From JACCTH01 sp036556085 (GTDB lineage Bacteria; Actinomycetota; Acidimicrobiia; Spongiisociales; ZC4RG35): a stretch of DNA of 5,298 bases. The DNA is taken from contig DATBKE010000209.1 of assembly GCA_036556085.1 (NCBI GenBank), forward strand, positions 1 through 5,298. The letters are read 5' to 3'. Positions 1 to 5,186 of the stretch are shown piece after piece. Within the stretch, counting starts at the first letter, position 1. Every line of letters begins with the position of its first letter. The notes under the pieces were generated by a model, which was not told where the DNA came from, made no database searches, and was given only the letters and a program-made list of their open reading frames with translations. The position numbers were made by a program, and so were the translations under genes.

Positions 1-414
1 CTCTCCTACATCAAGCTGGACGGCAACATCGGATGCATGGTCAACGGTGCGGGTCTGGCCATGTCGACGATGGACATCATCAAGCACTTCGGAGGTGAGC
101 CCGCCAACTTCCTCGATGTCGGTGGAGGGGCGACGGCCGAACAGGTGGCGGCCGCGATTCAGATCATCACCGCTGATCCCAACGTCAAAGGAATCCTGGT
201 CAACATCTTCGGCGGGATCATGCGTTGCGACACCATCGCCGCCGGGATCATCAGCGGCGTCAAAGAGGTCGGCCTTCCGGTACCGATGGTCGTGCGCCTG
301 GAGGGCACCAATGTCGATCTCGGTAAGAAGATGCTCGACGATTCCGGCCTCAATCTCATCACCGCCGCCGACATGAAGGATGGCGCCCAAAAGATCGTCG
401 AGATGACCCGATGA
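1..414 (+). CDS. sucC: Succinyl-CoA synthetase (ADP-forming) beta subunit, C-terminal part
   Basis: This is the last 137 residues of the beta subunit, read in frame from base 1; the start lies before the window. With SucD it makes succinyl-CoA synthetase, the cytoplasmic TCA-cycle enzyme that interconverts succinyl-CoA and succinate while making ATP or GTP. The visible part is the C-terminal ligase domain that packs against SucD. It aligns by eye with E. coli SucC over its whole length: DVGGGA at bases 115-132, NIFGGIMRCD at 202-231, VVRLEGTN near 289-312, and a DSGLNLI block near the end. The ATP-grasp domain is off the left edge, so nucleotide specificity cannot be judged. The stop codon TGA (412-414) overlaps the sucD start as ATGA, the usual translational coupling of this pair. 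The identification is very secure. Confidence 0.97.
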   Translation, partial: LSYIKLDGNIGCMVNGAGLAMSTMDIIKHFGGEPANFLDVGGGATAEQVAAAIQIITADPNVKGILVNIFGGIMRCDTIAAGIISGVKEVGLPVPMVVRLEGTNVDLGKKMLDDSGLNLITAADMKDGAQKIVEMTR

Positions 415-1292
415 GCATCTTGGTCGACAAGGACACCCGCCTCATCGTCCAGGGCCTGGGAAAAACCGGCCGCTTCCATGCCGAATTGTCAATTGCCTAC
501 GGGACCAATGTGGTGGGAGCGGTCCATCCCAGTCGGGGTGGGGAGATCGAGGCCTTCGAGGGCGGGGTGAAGGTTCCAATTTTCCGCACGGTCGAGGAGG
601 CTATGGCCGCCACCGAAGCCAACGCATCGGTGGTCTTTGTTCCTCCGGCGGGAGCCGCCGACGCCATCATGGAGGCGGCCGCCGCCGGGATGCCACTGAT
701 CGTGGCCATCACCGAAGGGGTGCCCGTAGCCGACATGGTCATAGCCAAGCGATACCTCGAAGGGAAACCGGTGAGATTGATCGGTCCCAACTGCCCCGGG
801 GTGATAACTCCCGACGAATGTCGGATCGGGATCATGCCGGGATACATCCACCAACCGGGAAAGATCGGAGTTGTCTCCCGGTCAGGAACCCTCACGTACG
901 AGGCGGTGTATCAGTTGACCCGGCTGGGCCTCGGCCAAACCACCGCCGTCGGGATTGGCGGCGATCCCGTCAACGGAACCAACTTCGTCGACGTCTTGAG
1001 CCTCTTCAACGACGACCCGGCGACCGAGGGGGTGATCATGATCGGTGAGATCGGCGGCACCGCGGAGGAAGAAGCTGCCGACTACGTGGCAAAGCACATG
1101 CGCAAGCCGGTGGCGGGGTTCATCGCCGGCACGACCGCTCCACCGGGACGCCGCATGGGACACGCCGGCGCCATCGTCTCTGGGGGCAGAGGCACCGCTC
1201 AGGCCAAGATCGAGGCCATGACCGCGGCCGGAATCAATCTGGCACCGACTCCGACCGACATGGGCCAGGCCATGCTCGAAGCCCTGGGCTGA
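411..1292 (+). CDS. sucD: Succinyl-CoA synthetase alpha subunit
   Basis: This 293-residue protein is the CoA-binding, phosphohistidine-carrying subunit of succinyl-CoA synthetase; E. coli SucD has 289 residues. The N-terminal Rossmann-like CoA domain is followed by GPNCPG (residues 125-130), SRSGTLTYE (about 156-164), IGGDPVNG, MIGEIGG with Glu213, and GHAGAIVSGGRGTA with the phosphorylated His251. The Glu-His spacing of 38 residues is the same as Glu208-His246 in E. coli, so the catalytic core is intact. The oddity is the CoA-binding loop at residues 15-23, GLGKTGRFH, which is one residue shorter than GFTGSQGTFH in E. coli and lacks the Thr-Gly-Ser-Gln contact segment. The start is fixed by the ATGA overlap with sucC and by the MSIL(V)DK N-terminus shared with E. 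coli. The family call is secure; the loop may alter CoA contacts or be a local sequence error. Confidence 0.97.
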   Translation: MSILVDKDTRLIVQGLGKTGRFHAELSIAYGTNVVGAVHPSRGGEIEAFEGGVKVPIFRTVEEAMAATEANASVVFVPPAGAADAIMEAAAAGMPLIVAITEGVPVADMVIAKRYLEGKPVRLIGPNCPGVITPDECRIGIMPGYIHQPGKIGVVSRSGTLTYEAVYQLTRLGLGQTTAVGIGGDPVNGTNFVDVLSLFNDDPATEGVIMIGEIGGTAEEEAADYVAKHMRKPVAGFIAGTTAPPGRRMGHAGAIVSGGRGTAQAKIEAMTAAGINLAPTPTDMGQAMLEALG

Positions 1293-1318
1293 CCGCCCCG
1301 CCCGCCTTCAGTTACCCT
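1289..1318 (+). promoter_or_regulatory. Possible promoter for the lemA-DUF2207 pair
   Basis: CTGACC (1289-1294) matches four of six bases of the TTGACA -35 consensus. It is followed after 18 bases by TACCCT (1313-1318), which fits the TANNNT form of actinobacterial -10 boxes. The -10 ends seven bases before the ATG at 1326, so transcription would start at or next to the start codon and give a leaderless mRNA; this agrees with the lack of a good Shine-Dalgarno sequence before that ATG. The -35 overlaps the sucD stop codon. These are short, loose motifs, and readthrough from sucCD across the 33-base gap is equally possible. Confidence 0.4.
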
Positions 1319-1325
1319 CAGACGC

Positions 1326-1871
1326 ATGAGTTGGATCATCATCGGCATCGTCGTCCTATTGATCTTGTGGGTGTTCGCCACCTACAACGGTCTCGTCACC
1401 AAGCGCAACCGGGTCGACAACTCCTGGGGCCAGATCGAAGTTCAGACCAAGCGTCGATACGACCTGATCCCGAACCTGGTCGAGACAGTCAAGGGTTACG
1501 CCGCCCACGAGCAGCAGACCTTCGAGCGGGTGGTCCAAGCCCGCAATGCCGCTCAAGCGGCAACCACTCCGGCCGACCAGGCTCAAGCGGAGAACCTCCT
1601 CACCGGCGCCTTGCGTCAGTTGTTCGCGGTGGCGGAGGCCTATCCGGAGCTGCGGGCCTCGGAAAACTTCCAGGCTCTGCAAGGCGAGTTGTCCGATACC
1701 GAGAACAAGATCGCCGTCGCCCGACAGATCTACAACGACTCCGTTCTCACCTATAACAATGCCGTCCAGGTGGCACCGGGCAACATCGTCGCCGGCATCT
1801 TCAACTTTGCAACTCGCGAGTTCTTCGATGCTCCCGAGCAGGCCGCCGAGCCTCCCAAGGTCGAGTTCTGA
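1326..1871 (+). CDS. LemA family membrane-anchored protein
   Basis: This 181-residue protein has the full LemA family layout and length. An N-terminal hydrophobic helix (residues 3-19) anchors it. It is followed by the hallmark stretch NGLVTKRNRVDNSW (21-34), QIEVQTKRRYDLIPNLVETV (36-55) and KGYAAHEQ (56-63). Further on come AYPELRASENFQALQGEL (105-122) and ENKIAVARQIYNDSVLTYN (126-144), the helices of the alpha-helical bundle. A proline- and acid-containing tail ends the protein. The family has no settled biochemical role; members are often encoded beside DUF2207 or TPM-domain membrane proteins, and DUF2207 follows here. The ATG at 1326 gives exactly the family N-terminus; a leaderless start is likely. 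Its stop codon TGA (1869-1871) overlaps the proposed CTG start of the next gene, so the two are probably translated as a coupled pair. Confidence 0.93.
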   Translation: MSWIIIGIVVLLILWVFATYNGLVTKRNRVDNSWGQIEVQTKRRYDLIPNLVETVKGYAAHEQQTFERVVQARNAAQAATTPADQAQAENLLTGALRQLFAVAEAYPELRASENFQALQGELSDTENKIAVARQIYNDSVLTYNNAVQVAPGNIVAGIFNFATREFFDAPEQAAEPPKVEF

Positions 1872-3739
1872 CCCCAGCGAGTAGACGGCGCGTTCTGGCG
1901 CTCCTGGGCCTGATCGCCACCGTTTTGGCTCTGGCGGGCCCCGCAAGCGCTCGGGAGTTGACGGTCTCGCGCGCCGACATCGAAGTGGTCGTCAACGACG
2001 ATGGATCACTCGAAATCACCGAGCACCTCACCTACTTCTTCCAGGGCCGATTTACCGGTGGTTTCCGGGAGATCCCTTTGCGAGCGGGAGAACAGATCAG
2101 CGACGTGGTCGTCTCCGAAGCCGGCAACGACTACCAGCCAGGAGGTTGCACCGACCTCGGCTGCACCTCGTCGCCACCATCGACCTACGGCGTCGTCGAC
2201 CTGGGGGGCCGGATCCGAGTGGTCTGGCACTACGTCACCGATGGCGGGGAGAGGACCTTCGATGTTCGTTATCGCCTCGGTGGCTTGACCAAGGCAGCCG
2301 ACGACGTGGTCGATGTCTATCTCCAGATATGGGGCGACGAGTGGGACACCACGCTTGACGAGTTGACGGCGTCGATGCAGCTTCCGGGCCCGGCGGGAAC
2401 CGGTGACGTCTACATCTGGGGCCATCCGGCCTCTGTGACCGGATCAACATCTCTCGGCGCCGACGGGATTCGCCCCAGCTTGGTGGCAGAGAACCTACCG
2501 CCCGGGCAGTTCGTGGAAATGAGAGTGGTCTTCCCGCGAGAGCTCCTGACGTCGACCGCGGGAGCGACAGTGATCGGCGGTGATCGCCTGGCCGACATCC
2601 TCGCCGAGGAGGAGGCGGAGGCGGCCCGCGACCGACGCCGAGCGGGGCTGATCAGGGCTGCGGTCATCGGTCTTGGACTCCTCACTTTTCTCCCGGGCCT
2701 GATCGGTGTGGCTTACATCTATTTCCGTTATGGCCGCGAACCTGGCGTATCGGGCTACGACCGCGAATACGAGCAGGAGCCGCCCAGCGAGTTGCCGCCG
2801 GCCGAGGTGGGCGCCTTGCTCAGCCAGGGTCAAGTCGACGAGCGTCAATTCACGGCCACGCTCTTTGATCTGATTCGAAAGAAAGTGATCATGGCCAATC
2901 CCGTCAAGGTCCCGATCGAAAGTTGGATGGGCCTGCGCAGCGAGATCGTTGACGACCTCGAACTGTCTTACAACCCGTCCCACGGAGTGGCGCTGACCGA
3001 GCCCGAGGAGAAGGTGGTGCAGGTAGTGAACCGGGTCCTTGACGGCCAGCCTCGCCCTCTCCACGAGTTCCGGACTGGAATCCGCGAGGACGCCGCTGCC
3101 AACGCCGAGTCATACACGGCTTTCCGGACCCGGGCGGTGACCTCGATCATCCAAAAGAAGCTGTTCGACCGCGCCGGACGAAGCCGGGTGCTGGGGGCGG
3201 CCGGGGCGCTAGTGGTGCTGGCGTTCATCATCTTCTTCCTCATCGCCAACATCGGAGGAGGTCCGGCCGGTGTCGTTGTCCCCCTCTTGATCGTGGCCAT
3301 CGTTCTCAACGGAGCGATCCTGGCCATTTTCGGGGCGAGCCGGCGCGGTTTCGTCCGCCGCAGCAAAGAAGGAGCCCTCGAAGCCGCTCGGTGGACGGCG
3401 TTCCGCAACTACCTGAAGGACTTCAGCCGTCTCCAGGAGGCGCCGCCGATCTCGCTCGCTCTCTGGGACCGCTTTCTGGTCTACGCGATCGGATTCGGGG
3501 TCGCCGAAGAGGTGTTGGAAGCCGCCCGCCTGCGGGCCCCGGCCGAGCTCCAGCAGACCTCGAATATCTACTGGTTTGGCGGTCATGGCTATACCGGTGG
3601 CGGAACCGAGAACGCCTTCTCCGGGCTCTCCTCGGCTTTGAACGGCGCCTTTGCCCCTCCCGGGGGAAGCGGGGGTGGAGGCGGGTTCTCCGGCGGTGGT
3701 GGCGGAGGCGGTGGAGGCGGTGGTGGTGGCGGCTGGTGA
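1868..3739 (+). CDS. DUF2207 membrane protein with signal peptide and poly-Gly tail, CTG start proposed
   Basis: This is a DUF2207 (YciQ-like) membrane protein of 623 residues if it starts at CTG 1868. From that start the N-terminus is a classic signal peptide: MTPASRRR, a hydrophobic core VLALLGLIATVLALAG, then PASA, with likely cleavage after Ala28. The frame holds no ATG, GTG or TTG before TTG 1925, which would cut through the hydrophobic core. AAGG at 1857-1860, seven bases before the CTG, could be the ribosome site. The extracytoplasmic domain (about 29-258) opens with REIPLRAGEQISDV-type DUF2207 features and holds the only two cysteines, Cys94 and Cys99. Membrane helices lie at about 264-286, 441-462 and 468-489, with a cytoplasmic segment (PPAEVGALLSQGQVDERQFT) between the first and second. 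After the last helix comes the family's WTAFRNYLKDFS...LVYAIGFGVAEEV block, then a glycine-rich tail ending in 14 Gly plus Trp. Molecular function is unknown; it probably works with LemA. Confidence 0.9.
   Translation: MTPASRRRVLALLGLIATVLALAGPASARELTVSRADIEVVVNDDGSLEITEHLTYFFQGRFTGGFREIPLRAGEQISDVVVSEAGNDYQPGGCTDLGCTSSPPSTYGVVDLGGRIRVVWHYVTDGGERTFDVRYRLGGLTKAADDVVDVYLQIWGDEWDTTLDELTASMQLPGPAGTGDVYIWGHPASVTGSTSLGADGIRPSLVAENLPPGQFVEMRVVFPRELLTSTAGATVIGGDRLADILAEEEAEAARDRRRAGLIRAAVIGLGLLTFLPGLIGVAYIYFRYGREPGVSGYDREYEQEPPSELPPAEVGALLSQGQVDERQFTATLFDLIRKKVIMANPVKVPIESWMGLRSEIVDDLELSYNPSHGVALTEPEEKVVQVVNRVLDGQPRPLHEFRTGIREDAAANAESYTAFRTRAVTSIIQKKLFDRAGRSRVLGAAGALVVLAFIIFFLIANIGGGPAGVVVPLLIVAIVLNGAILAIFGASRRGFVRRSKEGALEAARWTAFRNYLKDFSRLQEAPPISLALWDRFLVYAIGFGVAEEVLEAARLRAPAELQQTSNIYWFGGHGYTGGGTENAFSGLSSALNGAFAPPGGSGGGGGFSGGGGGGGGGGGGGGW
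3662..3733 (+). repeat. GGN codon tract encoding a poly-glycine tail
   Basis: This low-complexity tract is made almost entirely of GGN codons. It encodes GGSGGGGGFS and then 14 consecutive glycines (3692-3733), followed by the final Trp and the stop. GGC, GGT, GGA and GGG are mixed, so the tract is not a pure trinucleotide repeat and looks selected at the protein level. Glycine-rich C-termini are common in DUF2207 proteins, so the tail is a family trait and not an artefact. Tract length could still vary between strains or be misassembled. Confidence 0.85.
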
Positions 3740-3794
3740 TCGTCGGGTAGAAATCGGCGGATTTATTTCCTGAATACTGGGCAAAACTGAACGA
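3740..3794. other. AT-richer intergenic gap before the phosphotransferase gene
   Basis: This 55-base gap is about 45% G+C, clearly lower than its surroundings, as expected for a regulatory spacer. It holds a weak 5-bp hairpin (AAATC-GGCG-GATTT, 3751-3764) with no real T-tract. AATACT at 3773-3778 matches four of six bases of TATAAT, but there is no matching -35 at the right distance. No good Shine-Dalgarno sequence precedes the ATG at 3795. A promoter here is likely but I cannot place it. Confidence 0.3.
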
Positions 3795-4466
3795 ATGACC
3801 CCGATCACAGCCGCCGAGGCCAACGCCGCCCTCACCCTTCTCACCGGCGGCGAGGAGATCGTCACCGTCACGGGACATCCGCACGTGGTCGCCGAGACCA
3901 CCAGCGGTGCTCAACAGCGGGCCTTCGTCAAGACTTTCCAGCCTGGCACTCCCCGGACCGAGGTCGACGTCTACGAAAGCGGGCTCTTGGTTTCCCTGGT
4001 CGATGGGCTTCGGGCACCCCGTCTGCTCAAAGTGATTGAACTGGAGGGGGGCGGGGTTCGGCTGTGGCTAGAGGACGTCGTCACCACCGATCTGGCGTGG
4101 ACTTCTGATCGGGTGATCGAGGCCGCGGGCCTTCTGGGGAGGATGAGCCGGCTGTACCTGAACCTCGATGAGAACCCGCCGTTGCCGGTCCGGGCAATGT
4201 CGGAGGCAGATGTACCGGCCAGCTTCGGACACGGTGACGCCCGGCGGTCCAATTTCCTCGCCGAGGGAGCAGATCCGCACCGTTTTGTTGTGATCGATTG
4301 GGCCCAGGCTGGCTGGTGGCCCGTGGGCATGGACCTTGCGGCCCTTCTCGGCGGCGACAATTCGCTCGAGGAAGAAGCCGTCACTGCTTTCTGCGAGGCG
4401 GGCTTTGAACCAGAAGTGGTGGCGGCGGGCTACCGCCAAGCGCTAACGGCCCCCAACCGCGCCTAG
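3795..4466 (+). CDS. Short APH/choline-kinase-like phosphotransferase
   Basis: This 223-residue protein belongs to the aminoglycoside phosphotransferase-like kinase superfamily (APH, PF01636), soluble enzymes that transfer phosphate from ATP to small molecules. The nucleotide lobe shows AFVKTF with Lys46 as the ATP-contacting lysine and EVDVYESGLL with Glu57 as its likely partner. LWLEDV (90-95) fits the hinge. The catalytic loop is FGHGDARRSN (144-153), with catalytic Asp148 and Asn153, and VVIDW supplies the metal-binding Asp168, followed by GMDLAALL. All key residues are present, so it could be active. It is short: many family members have about 300 residues, and both the segment between hinge and catalytic loop (about 50 residues) and the part after DLAALL (about 40) are reduced. 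The substrate cannot be told from sequence and antibiotic resistance should not be assumed. Its TAG stop (4464-4466) shares CTAG with the stop of the opposing DUF169 gene. Confidence 0.8.
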   Translation: MTPITAAEANAALTLLTGGEEIVTVTGHPHVVAETTSGAQQRAFVKTFQPGTPRTEVDVYESGLLVSLVDGLRAPRLLKVIELEGGGVRLWLEDVVTTDLAWTSDRVIEAAGLLGRMSRLYLNLDENPPLPVRAMSEADVPASFGHGDARRSNFLAEGADPHRFVVIDWAQAGWWPVGMDLAALLGGDNSLEEEAVTAFCEAGFEPEVVAAGYRQALTAPNRA

Positions 4467-5152
4467 AGGGCTGCGACCGCCCGATCGGCGGCGACGACCC
4501 GCTCGAGGTTTCCCACCAGTTCACGCAACCGGCCGCCGGGGAAGGCACAAGTCAACTCATCCTCACCCATCCCGGTTCGGGCCCGGGAGAGGGCACAGCC
4601 CATCGAGGCGGCAAAGACCTGGCCGTCGGCTGCCCGGGGAAGGATCTGACACTGCGGTTTTCCGGAGAACTCGACGTTCACCGCGTCGTTGATCTCCATC
4701 ATCTGGCGGGGATTGACCCGGAGCAGGACAAGATCGGGAGTACTGGGGGTTTGATTGAGCGGCCCATAGCTGATAGCAGCAGGGCGCCAAGAGAGTGCAG
4801 CAACATCTGCGAACGCCTCCATGGTGACCCACCCCACCTCGAGGAGTGCTCCCACGTCTGCTTTTTCGACAATATCGGCGGCCTCGGCCAGCCCGTGAGT
4901 GAAGCGACCCACCGAGCAGTTGCCATGGTCCTCCGGCAGGGTATGAAAGGTGCGTCCATGAGCGTGCATCCAAAAGACGCAAGGAGCGGCCACTCGCCCG
5001 CTCCTTCCATCCGCAGTCGCCTCCGACAGAGGGGCGTCGAAGAAATCCCCGTCCAAAGGGATCGAATCGCGAAAGGTGATGGCCACGGGCTGGTGCTCCA
5101 GGCCGAGCAGATCGACCAGCCGATCTCCGAGTTCAGCGATAGCTGTAGGCAT
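4463..5152 (-). CDS. DUF169 (COG2043) family protein
   Basis: This 229-residue protein, read right to left, matches the DUF169 family by pattern. It has LLGLEHQPVAITF (residues 15-27), APCVFWMHAHGRTFHTLPED (56-75), NCSVGRFTHGL (78-88), a central VLLRVNPRQMMEINDAV block (142-158) and, near the C-terminus, SMGCALSRARTGMGEDELTC (183-202). Five cysteines (58, 79, 168, 186, 202) sit mostly in these conserved blocks and could bind a metal or cofactor, though this is inference. No signal peptide or membrane helix is visible, so it is probably cytoplasmic. The family has no established function. The ATG at 5152 is directly preceded by a perfect palindrome and has no Shine-Dalgarno sequence, which suggests a leaderless message. 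It is divergent from purN with only 34 bases between starts, so shared regulation with purine synthesis is possible but unproven. Confidence 0.85.
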   Translation of the reverse strand: MPTAIAELGDRLVDLLGLEHQPVAITFRDSIPLDGDFFDAPLSEATADGRSGRVAAPCVFWMHAHGRTFHTLPEDHGNCSVGRFTHGLAEAADIVEKADVGALLEVGWVTMEAFADVAALSWRPAAISYGPLNQTPSTPDLVLLRVNPRQMMEINDAVNVEFSGKPQCQILPRAADGQVFAASMGCALSRARTGMGEDELTCAFPGGRLRELVGNLERVVAADRAVAAL

Positions 5153-5182
5153 GCTGCGACCCTAGTCAGCTAGGGTCGCAGC
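5153..5182. repeat. Perfect 13-bp inverted repeat between divergent starts
   Basis: The arm GCTGCGACCCTAG (5153-5165) and its exact reverse complement CTAGGGTCGCAGC (5170-5182) flank a 4-base centre, TCAG. The element touches the ATG of the DUF169 gene on one side and ends four bases before the purN ATG on the other, so it fills almost all of the divergent intergenic space. It could be an operator for a dimeric regulator, or a hairpin at the very 5' end of either mRNA. It is not placed to end any gene and has no T-tract, so it is not a typical terminator. The structure is certain; the role is inferred. Confidence 0.9.
5159..5176. promoter_or_regulatory. Possible divergent promoters with mirror-image TAGGGT -10 boxes
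   Basis: Each arm of the palindrome contains TAGGGT, which fits TANNNT. On the plus strand it lies at 5171-5176, ten bases before the purN ATG at 5187. On the minus strand it reads 5164 to 5159, six bases before the DUF169 ATG at 5152. Both spacings fit leaderless or nearly leaderless transcription, which agrees with the absence of Shine-Dalgarno sequences. No strong -35 box is seen at the expected distances (5148-5153 for plus, 5182-5187 for minus). The two -10 boxes are not independent evidence, because the symmetry forces one to mirror the other. Confidence 0.35.
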
Positions 5183-5186
5183 CCGA

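Noticed and set aside
3662..3685. G-quadruplex in the glycine tract
   Set aside because: Only three tracts of three or more G are present; the rest are GG pairs, and the pattern is explained by glycine codons.
1925..3739. TTG at 1925 as the start of the DUF2207 gene
   Set aside because: It would begin within the hydrophobic core and remove the arginine-rich part of a clear signal peptide that continues in frame back to CTG 1868.
3751..3764. Hairpin AAATC-GGCG-GATTT as a terminator after the DUF2207 gene
   Set aside because: The stem is only five mostly A-T pairs and no proper T-tract follows, so it is too weak to call.
3209..3901. Long open frame on the minus strand opposite the DUF2207 gene and the start of the kinase gene
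   Set aside because: It is Arg/Ala/Pro-rich with no recognisable domain, spans two real genes and the gap between them, and is explained by high GC content.
3795..4466. Aminoglycoside resistance gene
   Set aside because: The APH-like fold is shared by many metabolic kinases; nothing here shows an aminoglycoside-binding region and there is no mobile or resistance context.
4477..4491. Hairpin CCGCC-CGATC-GGCGG just after the phosphotransferase stop
   Set aside because: It is short, lies in the coding end of the DUF169 gene, has no T-tract, and such GC hairpins are common by chance at this base composition.
5153..5182. The palindrome as an intrinsic terminator
   Set aside because: No gene ends here; both neighbours start here, and neither side of the stem is followed by a run of T.
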